Under the pieces are notes generated by a model, which saw nothing but the letters and a program-made list of their open reading frames with translations, made no database searches and had not been told where the DNA came from. A DNA stretch of 64,000 nucleotides from an uncultured SAR116 cluster alpha proteobacterium (GTDB lineage: Bacteria > Pseudomonadota > Alphaproteobacteria > Puniceispirillales > Marisalimonadaceae): positions 35,277-99,276 of the forward strand of contig CACMTN010000005.1 in the NCBI GenBank assembly GCA_902616615.1, given 5' to 3'. The position numbers were made by a program, and so were the translations under genes. Of the stretch, positions 54,621-62,880 are shown in pieces; the first letter of the stretch is position 1; each line of letters begins with the position of its first letter.

Positions 54621-56107
54621 TGGATATTTTAATTAAAAATCTTCCAATTTTAGTAGTATTGTGTCCATTGATGACTTCTTTGTTAGTGGTACTAATTCCA
54701 AATATAATTTTTTCGTGGGGATTAACAACTTTAAGTACTTTTCTAACATTTTTATTTTCAATTTTACTATATCAAGAAATACAGATTCACTCTTATATTT
54801 CTTATGCTATAGGCAAATGGATTCCTCCTATAGGAATAGAATACATTATTGATAAAGTAGCAATTATTCCAATTATAATAATCTCTGGCATTAGTTTTAT
54901 AGCAACAATTTTTGCATATAAGATAATGCCTGAGGAAATAGAAAAGAAATCAGTGTCGAAAGTCTATAGTTTGTGGCTATTAGCTGTAGCAGGTTTGATA
55001 GGGCTGGTTACTACAGGTGATGCATTCAACCTCTTTGTATTTTTAGAAATATCTTCCTTAGCCTCTGTTGCACTTGTGGCAATGGGTGCTCAAAAAAATA
55101 AACAGGCCTTGGTTGCTGCTTATAATTATTTAATCATAGGTGCAGTTGGAGCAACACTATATGTAATAGGTGTAGGATTATTATATGGAATTACTGGCAC
55201 ATTGAACATGGCAGATTTAACAAATAGAATTAATGATCTCAATAACAATAAAGCATTAATAGCAGGTTTTGGTTTTATGATAATTGGCATTATGGTTAAA
55301 GCTGCTGTTTTTCCATTACATATTTGGTTGCCAAGAGCATATGCTTATGCTCCATCTGCAGTTTCTGTATTATTAGCTGCAACTGCTACAAAAGCTTCTT
55401 TATACATATTAGCCCGAATATTATTTTCTGTTTTTGAAAATTCAGAAAATTTAATTAATAATACTTTATTCTTTGTTATTCTTCCTCTTTCAATCATAGC
55501 TATGTTTGCAGGTACAATTATGGCTATATATGAGAAGGATATTAAAAGGTTACTAGCTCATTCTTCAGTTGCTCAAATAGGATATATTACTCTGGCATTT
55601 TCTATTGGAACAAAAGCAAGTATAGCTGCAGGTTTTATACATATGTTCAATCATGCGATAATTAAAGGTGGTTTGTTCATAGCTATAACGTCAATTGGTT
55701 TTTACATAAAAAAAAGAGTTACTATAAATAATTTATCTGGTCTTGGAAGAGCAATGCCTATTACTTTTTTTTGTTTTGTTCTCTGCTCATTAAGTCTTGC
55801 AGGTCTTCCTCTTACTGCTGGATTCATTTCTAAATTATATTTAATTAAAGCATCTATCAGCTCAGATGGTATTTGGATAGCAATACTTATTTTAATAAGT
55901 TCAGCATTATCAGTTGTTTATTTGTGGAAAATGATAGAAGTATTGTGGATGCGTGAAGCAAAAAAAATTGTAATAAATGAGAATCCAAAAATTTATCTAT
56001 CACTTATTATTATAACTTTTTTAAATATTTATTTTGGTTTAGATGCCTCATTGGTTGTAAATGGAAGTTTTGAAGCCGCTGAAAAATTAATTGGGGATCT
56101 AAAATGA
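54617..56107 (+). CDS. mrpD: Mrp-type antiporter subunit D (NuoN/M-like)
   Basis: A 496-residue proton-translocating NuoL/M/N-like subunit with about 14 helices. The two key ionisable residues are retained: Glu144 in LFVFLEISS and Lys228 in MVKAAVFPLHIWLPRAYAYAP. The LLAHSSVAQIGY segment is the conserved family block after the broken helix. Two ATGs at 54617 and 54620 compete. It carries out proton or cation movement in the antiporter. It ends with a four-base overlap with the next antiporter subunit. Confidence 0.92.
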   Translation: MMDILIKNLPILVVLCPLMTSLLVVLIPNIIFSWGLTTLSTFLTFLFSILLYQEIQIHSYISYAIGKWIPPIGIEYIIDKVAIIPIIIISGISFIATIFAYKIMPEEIEKKSVSKVYSLWLLAVAGLIGLVTTGDAFNLFVFLEISSLASVALVAMGAQKNKQALVAAYNYLIIGAVGATLYVIGVGLLYGITGTLNMADLTNRINDLNNNKALIAGFGFMIIGIMVKAAVFPLHIWLPRAYAYAPSAVSVLLAATATKASLYILARILFSVFENSENLINNTLFFVILPLSIIAMFAGTIMAIYEKDIKRLLAHSSVAQIGYITLAFSIGTKASIAAGFIHMFNHAIIKGGLFIAITSIGFYIKKRVTINNLSGLGRAMPITFFCFVLCSLSLAGLPLTAGFISKLYLIKASISSDGIWIAILILISSALSVVYLWKMIEVLWMREAKKIVINENPKIYLSLIIITFLNIYFGLDASLVVNGSFEAAEKLIGDLK

Positions 56108-57561
56108 TATCAATTGAAAATTTTATATTAATCACAATTTTAGTACCTCTAATTGTTTGTGTTTTAACTCCATTTATTTCAAAAATTTCAATTTTAAGAG
56201 ATTGCTTAGGACCAATTGGCGGTGTGATTAGTTCTTGGGGTGCCTTTAATATAATGAGGGCGGCACTTAGTAATCAAAGCACCAATTTAGAAATTATTAA
56301 AATTGCTGAAGGGATATCAATCGGTTTTAAAATCACACCCTTGGGAGCTATTTTTGGATTAGTCGCTTCATTTTTGTGGATTTTCGCTGCTATCTATTCA
56401 ATTGGCTACATGAAAGGAAATAAGGAAAAAAATCAAACAAGATTTTATACATTTTATGCAATGGCTATTCATGCCGCTTTGTGTATCGCATATGCTGGTG
56501 ACTTATTAACTTTATTCATTTTTTATGAAGTCCTTACATTTTCAACATATCCCTTAGTTACTCATAAGCAGAATGAAATAGCTCAAAAAGCTGGACGATT
56601 ATATATGTCCATATTGGTTGGATCTTCTGTCATATTACTGCTTCCAGCAATTATATGGGTTTGGGTTGCTACAGGTTCTCTAGAAATGTCCAAAAATGGT
56701 GTTTTAGATGGTAAAATAGATGTAGCTTATACACCACTATTGTTAGCAATGTTTGTTTTTGGAATTGGGAAGGCAGCACTCATACCATTGCATAAATGGC
56801 TTCCTGCTGCTATGGTTGCTCCCACACCTGTTTCTGCCCTTTTACATGCTGTAGCAGTTGTAAAAGCAGGTGTGTTTACGATGTTAATAGTACTGACAAA
56901 TGTTTTTGGAACAGATCTTTTAGCCAAAACTGGAGCTTCAGAATGGTTAATTTGGTTAGCATCCTTTACTCTTCTTGCAACAAGTATAATAGCTATTTAC
57001 AAAGATGATTTAAAAGCAAGGTTAGCATTCTCAACAATTAGTCAACTTTCTTATATTACTTTAGGTGGAGCATTGGCTACTTCAATGGCAATACAAGGAG
57101 CAGCTTTACACATAATTACACACGCTACTGGCAAGATTACTTTATTTTTTGTAGCAGGAGCTTTGTATGTTGGAGCAAAGATTTCAAAAATTTCAGATTT
57201 AAATGGTCACGGTACAGCAGCACCTCTAATTTTTCTTTCTTTTTTTATTGGTTCACTTTCAATAATTGGAGTTCCTCCAATGGCAGGTTCTTGGAGTAAA
57301 TTCTACTTAATGTTAGGTGCAGCTGACAGTAATTATATAGTTGTTATAGCTGTTTTTTGTATATCTACTATGCTAAACGCATTTTATTTAATGGAAATCC
57401 CAGCTAGAGCATTCTTTTTTAAAAAAGAAAGAGATATTAATTTAAAAATACCAAAACTTATTTTAATACCAACTCTAATAACTTCTGTTTTAACTATTTT
57501 ATTATTCTTTTTTATAGAACCGTTTCAAAATCTAACATCTATGATGGCGGATAAAATATGA
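56104..57561 (+). CDS. Second MrpD/NuoL-like antiporter subunit
   Basis: A 485-residue NuoL/M-type subunit. It has the same landmark residues as MrpD: the Glu in LFIFYEVLTFSTYPLV and the Lys in GIGKAALIPLHKWLPAAM, then RLAFSTISQLSYITLGGAL. It probably stands in for the missing MrpA NuoL-like half or another D-type subunit. A four-base overlap joins it to the 75-residue gene. Confidence 0.9.
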   Translation: MISIENFILITILVPLIVCVLTPFISKISILRDCLGPIGGVISSWGAFNIMRAALSNQSTNLEIIKIAEGISIGFKITPLGAIFGLVASFLWIFAAIYSIGYMKGNKEKNQTRFYTFYAMAIHAALCIAYAGDLLTLFIFYEVLTFSTYPLVTHKQNEIAQKAGRLYMSILVGSSVILLLPAIIWVWVATGSLEMSKNGVLDGKIDVAYTPLLLAMFVFGIGKAALIPLHKWLPAAMVAPTPVSALLHAVAVVKAGVFTMLIVLTNVFGTDLLAKTGASEWLIWLASFTLLATSIIAIYKDDLKARLAFSTISQLSYITLGGALATSMAIQGAALHIITHATGKITLFFVAGALYVGAKISKISDLNGHGTAAPLIFLSFFIGSLSIIGVPPMAGSWSKFYLMLGAADSNYIVVIAVFCISTMLNAFYLMEIPARAFFFKKERDINLKIPKLILIPTLITSVLTILLFFFIEPFQNLTSMMADKI

Positions 57562-57785
57562 AATATTTAATTGAAAAATTTGGTAAAATAAATACCTTAG
57601 TACTCTTTTTCTGTATTATATTTCTAATTTTAGAATTAATTGGACATAGGTATGGAGAAACTTCAATAGAAGATATATTATTCTTTCCAGCAATTTTTGG
57701 TTTCTTTTCATGTCTAATTATTTTTGTTATCGCTATTATTTTACGTCCATTGTTAATGAAAGATGAAGATTATTATGATGAATAA
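57558..57785 (+). CDS. Small two-helix membrane protein of the antiporter operon
   Basis: A 75-residue protein with two hydrophobic helices (about 13-28 and 41-66) and an acidic C-terminus (KDEDYYDE). Its start overlaps the upstream stop by four bases, and its end overlaps the downstream antiporter gene, so it belongs to the operon. I recognise no family. It may be a structural subunit of the extended antiporter. Confidence 0.75.
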   Translation: MKYLIEKFGKINTLVLFFCIIFLILELIGHRYGETSIEDILFFPAIFGFFSCLIIFVIAIILRPLLMKDEDYYDE

Positions 57786-59472
57786 TTTTCCTCCAGGTTT
57801 TGTAATGATAATTGGGGCATTATTAATACCCTTTTTACCGCATATTTTAAGACAGATTTATATGTTGGTTTTGATCCTAATATCAGCTTATACATTAACA
57901 TTAGGATTTGGTATTCATACCAAAATTACTCTAATGGATATTGAGTTCATATTATTTCAATCAGATCTGTTAACACTTCCATTTGCAATCATCTTTCATG
58001 TGGCCGCTGTATTAAATGTCATTTATGGAGCTCACGTAAAACACTGGAACCAGCATATAGCCATTATGAGTTATAGTGGAGCAGCTATTGCTGCAGTTCA
58101 TGCTGGAGACTTATTCACTTTATTTGTGTGGTGGGAGGCAACAGCAATTACTTCAGTTTTTTTGATTCTTGCAGGTAAAACAAATAGATCATATGGAGCA
58201 GCATTCAGATACCTTATAGTCCAAATTGGTTCTGGAATGTTTTTATTAGCAGGAGCAATTTTATTAATGTCTGAGTCTGGTAATGCAGAATTTGGAAATT
58301 TTGATATTAATACCTTATATGGTCAGTTAATTTTTATAGCTTTTGGAATAAAAGCTGCTTTTCCACTATTAAATGGTTGGCTACAGGATTCTTACCCTGA
58401 AGCTTCAGAGATAGGTACAGTTGCACTTTCTGTGTTCACTACAAAATTAGCTGTTTTTTGTTTTGCAAAATCTTTTGCCGGCACTGAGATTCTAATTTTA
58501 ATTGGTGTAATTATGACATTTTTCCCGATGTTTTTTGCAATTATTGAAAATGATTTGCGAAGAGTTTTAACTTATTGTTTAAATAGTCAACTTGGTTTTA
58601 TGATTGTTGCTATAGGAATTGGTACAGAATTAGCTATAAATGGAGCTGTAGCTCATGCAATAGTTCATATTCTTTATAAGGGATTACTTTTTATGGGTAT
58701 AGGAGCAGTTTTATATAGAACAAGCACTTGTAAAGCTTCTGAATTAGGTGGTCTCTTTAAATTTATGCCAATTACTGCTATTTGTACAATTATAGGTGCT
58801 GTTTCTTTATCTGCTTTTCCTTTGTTTAGTGGTTTCGTTACAAAAACATTAATATTGTCTGCTTTAGGTAAAGAAGGTCTAGCTTTTGCCTACTTTATGC
58901 TTTTATTTTCTTCTGCTGGGGTGTTAATCTATTCAGGTATAAGGGTTCCTTTCTTTGCTTTTTTTGCTAATGAAAGTAATATTGGATCAAAAGAAGCTCC
59001 CTTGAATATGATAATAGCAATGATTGTTGCCTCAATTCTTTGCATATTAATTGGTATTTTGCCATCTTATTTTTATGAAATCTTACCCTATCAAATCCAA
59101 TATCAGCCATATGACTTTAGTCACGTTGTTGGACAGATGCAGCTTTTAACATTTGCTGCATTTGCTTTTATATGTATTTGGCATTTCAAAATATATCCCC
59201 CAGAGCTTAACTCAACTATATTGAATAGTGATTGGATTTATAGAAAGATGATACCTGGGGTTTTATTATCTATTTTAAATCTAATTAATGATATAAATAA
59301 AAAAATTGAACAATTTTTTGAATTTTTATTTATATCTATAAAAAAGTTTTTCGCCAATACAATGATAAAAAACAAAGTTTTTGACAGAGAAGTTGGTCAA
59401 GATACTCTAATAGTTGTACAACTTTTTATAATTTTATTAATATTGATATTTGTATGGAAAATTTATTTGTAA
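57775..59472 (+). CDS. Third NuoL/MrpD-type antiporter subunit
   Basis: A 565-residue (from ATG 57775) multi-pass subunit. The Glu of LFVWWEATAITS and the Lys of AFGIKAAFPLLNGWLQDSYPEA mark it as proton-conducting, and RRVLTYCLNSQLGFM is the conserved block. It is longer than MrpD, with an extra C-terminal amphipathic region and a final hydrophobic helix (IVVQLFIILLILIFVWKIYL), recalling NuoL's lateral arm. ATG 57775 or 57778 fits better than 57763, which is further inside the preceding gene. The start is not certain. Confidence 0.88.
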   Translation: MMNNFPPGFVMIIGALLIPFLPHILRQIYMLVLILISAYTLTLGFGIHTKITLMDIEFILFQSDLLTLPFAIIFHVAAVLNVIYGAHVKHWNQHIAIMSYSGAAIAAVHAGDLFTLFVWWEATAITSVFLILAGKTNRSYGAAFRYLIVQIGSGMFLLAGAILLMSESGNAEFGNFDINTLYGQLIFIAFGIKAAFPLLNGWLQDSYPEASEIGTVALSVFTTKLAVFCFAKSFAGTEILILIGVIMTFFPMFFAIIENDLRRVLTYCLNSQLGFMIVAIGIGTELAINGAVAHAIVHILYKGLLFMGIGAVLYRTSTCKASELGGLFKFMPITAICTIIGAVSLSAFPLFSGFVTKTLILSALGKEGLAFAYFMLLFSSAGVLIYSGIRVPFFAFFANESNIGSKEAPLNMIIAMIVASILCILIGILPSYFYEILPYQIQYQPYDFSHVVGQMQLLTFAAFAFICIWHFKIYPPELNSTILNSDWIYRKMIPGVLLSILNLINDINKKIEQFFEFLFISIKKFFANTMIKNKVFDREVGQDTLIVVQLFIILLILIFVWKIYL

Positions 59473-59527
59473 ATTGTAAATTAATTAGATTAAAAAGAAA
59501 AATGTCCCATAGAATATAGAGGAAAAA

Positions 59528-59659
59528 ATGAAAAAAAATAAAAAAGATTTACCCGACGGTGTTCCTGAAGAAAATGTCTACGAAAACACTCACATTTTAT
59601 TGTATGTATTTTACGCAATTGCTGTAGCTAGTGTTGTGTTATTAATGGTAAATCAATAA
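59528..59659 (+). CDS. Small single-span membrane protein, 43 residues
   Basis: A 43-residue frame reading MKKNKKDLPDGVPEENVYENT followed by one hydrophobic helix (LLYVFYAIAVASVVLLMV). AGAGGA lies a few bases before the ATG, a credible ribosome-binding site. The SufU-like gene starts in the base after its stop. This N-terminal charged region plus one C-terminal helix is like tail-anchored small subunits of respiratory complexes. No family is recognised. Confidence 0.6.
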   Translation: MKKNKKDLPDGVPEENVYENTHILLYVFYAIAVASVVLLMVNQ

Positions 59660-60130
59660 TTGAATAATCTTTCAATCTATCAAGAAAAAATATTAAGTCT
59701 TGCTGCAAAAAATAAAAAAATAATTGCTTTAGAAGATTTTAATCGATCTTTTGAAATGCGTAACCCTATGTGCGGCGATGAAGTTAAAGTACGGATAAAG
59801 TTAGTTGATACTAAAATAATAGATATTTCAGCAGTTGTAAGGGGTTGTGCACTATGTGAGGCTTCTGCAGGATTAGTTGTTGATTTATTTAAAAATAAAA
59901 ATATTCCAGATGAGAGATTTTTAAATGAATTCTTAAGTTGGCTTGAAAATACTGAAAAAGATTTTTCAGATAATTTACCAATTGAAATGGAGATTTTTGA
60001 ACCTATCAGGGAAATAAAAAATAGACATAAATGCATTACAATGCCATTTGAGGCAACTTGTAAATCTATTGATTTAAAAGAAAATCAAGAAATTAATCAG
60101 GGGATACAGAATGTTTCCCAAACCAAATAA
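59660..60130 (+). CDS. SufU/NifU-like iron-sulfur cluster scaffold protein
   Basis: A 156-residue SufU/IscU-like protein. Cysteine ligands are Cys38 (NPMCGDEV), Cys63 and/or Cys66 (GCALCEAS) and Cys125 (RHKCITMPFEA); Asp40 is also conserved. It would take part in Fe-S or zinc/sulfur transfer for cluster assembly. TTG 59660 immediately follows the stop of the tiny membrane gene, with no strong ribosome-binding site. Its 3' end overlaps a possible minus-strand small gene. Confidence 0.85.
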   Translation: MNNLSIYQEKILSLAAKNKKIIALEDFNRSFEMRNPMCGDEVKVRIKLVDTKIIDISAVVRGCALCEASAGLVVDLFKNKNIPDERFLNEFLSWLENTEKDFSDNLPIEMEIFEPIREIKNRHKCITMPFEATCKSIDLKENQEINQGIQNVSQTK

Positions 60131-60191
60131 TTGCACCAACGAGTACTATAGGATATAAAATTAATAAAATAATACCGACATCAGGATTCAT
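60093..60191 (-). CDS. Possible small membrane protein, 32 residues
   Basis: A minus-strand frame encoding MNPDVGIILLILYPIVLVGA and a short polar tail. AAAGG lies five to eight bases upstream of the ATG (60191). The single hydrophobic helix and ribosome-binding site make it plausible, but it overlaps the end of the SufU-like gene by 38 bases. It may be real or chance. Confidence 0.35.
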   Translation of the reverse strand: MNPDVGIILLILYPIVLVGAIIWFGKHSVSPD

Positions 60192-60298
60192 TTTAGACCT
60201 TTTTTTTTATTAAATAATTACTAAATAGATAATATAAAAAAATTGTAAAAATTACTAGTGACAGAATGTTTTTTTTAAACAAATTTTAAGGCGATTTA

Positions 60299-61924
60299 AT
60301 GACGAATAGAGAAATGATGGAATATGACGTAGTTGTTGTAGGGGCCGGTCCTTCTGGATTAAGTGCAGCTATAAAATTAAAACAACTTAGTAAAAAAGCT
60401 AATACAGAGTTATCAGTTTGTGTCATTGAAAAAGGATCTGAGGTTGGAGCTCACATCGTATCTGGTGCAGTAATTGAGACCAAAGCGTTAGACGAACTTA
60501 TACCAGAATGGAAAACAAAAAATAGTCCACTAAAAACTCAAGCTACTAACGATAAATTTTTATATCTAACAGAAACTAAATCATATCAACTTCCTACCCC
60601 TCCACAAATGCATAACAAGGGTAACTACATAATAAGTTTAAGTGATTTTACAAAATGGTTGGCACAGCAGGCTGAGGAACTTGAAGTAGAAATCTATCCC
60701 GGGTTTTCAGCTTCAGAAGTATTATATGACGAAAATAACAAAGTTGTTGGTGTAGCAACATGTGATATGGGAAGGTTAAAGGATGGCTCTGAGGGTCCTA
60801 ACTTTGAAAGAGGCATAGAATTACGAGCCAAACAAACAATATTTTCAGAAGGTTGTAGGGGTCATCTTGGAAAAACATTAATGGAAAAGTTTAATCTTAA
60901 TACTGAAAACTCTCCACAAACTTATGGTATTGGAATTAAAGAATTGTGGGAAATTTCACCAGATAAAAGTAAACCTGGAAGTATAATACATACAACTGGC
61001 TGGCCACTAGATAACGATACATACGGTGGATCTTTTTTATATCATTTAGACAATAATAAAATTTCAATAGGATTTGTTATAGGTTTAGATTACAAAAATC
61101 CTTATTTATCTCCATATCTAGAATTTCAGAGGTTTAAACATCATCCAGAAATTAAGAAAATACTCGAAGGTGGAAGAAGAATTAATTACGGTGCTAGAGC
61201 TTTGAATGAGGGCGGAATACAATCATTACCTAAATTGACTTTCCCCGGTGGAATGTTAACTGGATGTGAGGCTGGTTTTCTTAACGTACCAAAAATTAAA
61301 GGAACTCACTTAGCTATGAAGTCTGGTATGATAGCAGCACAATCAATTTTCGAAAATATAGATAAACAAGATGAGATTTCAAATTTTCAAACTGATATAA
61401 AACAAAGCTGGTTGTGGAATGAATTATACAAAGTAAGAAATATAAGGCCATCTTTTAAATGGGGTTTCTGGAAAGCCATCGTGTATAGTGCTATTGATAC
61501 ATATATTTTTCGAGGAAATGCTCCTTGGACAATTGATCACCACGGAACAGACCATGAAAGTCTCGGTAATAAAGATAATTATAAAGAAATAAAGTACCCA
61601 AAACCTGATAATGTTATAAGTTTTGATAGACTTACAAATGTTTCTTTTTCTGGTACAAACCACGAAGAAAATCAACCTTGTCATTTGCAGTTGAAAGACG
61701 AGGATGTGCCTATAAATACTAATTTTGAATTATATGGCAACCCAGAGACAAGATATTGTCCTGCAGGTGTATATGAGATAGTTTTTAAAAATAATAAACC
61801 AAAGCTGCAAATCAATGCACAAAATTGCGTTCACTGTAAGACATGTGATATCAAAGATCCTACTCAAAATATTAACTGGGTGACACCTCAAGGTGGAGGT
61901 GGTCCTAATTACCAAGGAATGTAA
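60299..61924 (+). CDS. etfD: Electron transfer flavoprotein-ubiquinone oxidoreductase
   Basis: A 541-residue ETF-QO. The FAD loop VVVGAGPSG is at residues 12-20, and KGSEVGAHIVSGAV and TYGIGIKELWE are typical. The C-terminal 4Fe-4S site has Cys487 (YCPAGVYE), Cys510, Cys513 and Cys516 (NCVHCKTCD), with the family ending VTPQGGGGPNYQGM. It passes electrons from ETF to ubiquinone in the membrane, linking acyl-CoA and amine dehydrogenation to respiration. AAGG precedes the ATG. ETF itself is not in the window. Confidence 0.95.
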   Translation: MTNREMMEYDVVVVGAGPSGLSAAIKLKQLSKKANTELSVCVIEKGSEVGAHIVSGAVIETKALDELIPEWKTKNSPLKTQATNDKFLYLTETKSYQLPTPPQMHNKGNYIISLSDFTKWLAQQAEELEVEIYPGFSASEVLYDENNKVVGVATCDMGRLKDGSEGPNFERGIELRAKQTIFSEGCRGHLGKTLMEKFNLNTENSPQTYGIGIKELWEISPDKSKPGSIIHTTGWPLDNDTYGGSFLYHLDNNKISIGFVIGLDYKNPYLSPYLEFQRFKHHPEIKKILEGGRRINYGARALNEGGIQSLPKLTFPGGMLTGCEAGFLNVPKIKGTHLAMKSGMIAAQSIFENIDKQDEISNFQTDIKQSWLWNELYKVRNIRPSFKWGFWKAIVYSAIDTYIFRGNAPWTIDHHGTDHESLGNKDNYKEIKYPKPDNVISFDRLTNVSFSGTNHEENQPCHLQLKDEDVPINTNFELYGNPETRYCPAGVYEIVFKNNKPKLQINAQNCVHCKTCDIKDPTQNINWVTPQGGGGPNYQGM

Positions 61925-61992
61925 TTTTAAAATAATAAATTAGACTTAAATTAATTATTTAATTAACATGGTAAATAAAAAAGGATATTGAT

Positions 61993-62880
61993 TTGAATCA
62001 ATCTTTAATTGGTATTTTGTGGATGGTGATTACTACAATTTTGTTTGTGGGAGTTACAGCAACAGTTCGGTATTTAGAAGGTGAAGTGCCTGCACCGCAA
62101 GCTGCTTTTTTAAGATATGCAATGGGAACAATCCTATTAATTCCTTCATTGATTTCACTAACTAAATTTAAACCTGATAAACCTCTGATGAAAAAATTTA
62201 TTTTGAGAGGATTAGTTCATTCTATTGGTGTAACTTTATGGTTCTATGCTATGTCTGTTATTCCTGTTGCAGAGGTAACAGCAATTGGTTTTTTAACATA
62301 TATTTTTGTGTCATTTGCTGCATGTTTTTTTTTAAAAGAGGTTCTACATAAACATAGGTTATTAGCAATAATAATATCTTTCATTGGTGCTTTGATAATT
62401 TTAAGACCAGGTTTTAAAGTAATAGAAAGTGGTCAAATTAGTATGTTACTGGCAACTGTAGTTTTCACTATGTCTTATATAATCGCCAAAATTGTATCAA
62501 AAGAAAGATCATCTTCTGAAATTGTTGCAATGTTGTCCATTTTTACAACAATATTTTTAATTCCTTCTGCAATTTATAGTTGGGAGCCTATTTCAATAAA
62601 AGCATTTTTAGTACTTACTGTAACTGCTATAATAGCGACTATTGGACATATAACTATGACAAAAGCTATAAAAGTTGCACCAATGGTAGTAACTCAACCT
62701 ATATTATTTTTACAACTTGTATGGGCATCTATGGTGGGTTTGTTTATCTTCGATGAAAAATTTGATCCTTTTGTAATTTTTGGAGGTACATTAATTATGA
62801 TGTGTGTCTGTTATGTTTCTTATAAAGAACATAAATTAGATAAAATAAATTCTAATGAAACTTTACAAAAAATAGTTTGA
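61993..62880 (+). CDS. EamA/DMT-family transporter
   Basis: A 295-residue ten-helix drug/metabolite transporter-superfamily protein with two EamA repeats (residues about 5-130 and 150-285). AEVTAIGFLTYIFVSFAACFFLKE and the LRPGFKV segment are typical. TTG 61993 follows AAGGAT. It may export or import an amino acid or metabolite; the substrate is not visible. Convergent with the partial transporter gene, with an 18-base overlap. Confidence 0.86.
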   Translation: MNQSLIGILWMVITTILFVGVTATVRYLEGEVPAPQAAFLRYAMGTILLIPSLISLTKFKPDKPLMKKFILRGLVHSIGVTLWFYAMSVIPVAEVTAIGFLTYIFVSFAACFFLKEVLHKHRLLAIIISFIGALIILRPGFKVIESGQISMLLATVVFTMSYIIAKIVSKERSSSEIVAMLSIFTTIFLIPSAIYSWEPISIKAFLVLTVTAIIATIGHITMTKAIKVAPMVVTQPILFLQLVWASMVGLFIFDEKFDPFVIFGGTLIMMCVCYVSYKEHKLDKINSNETLQKIV

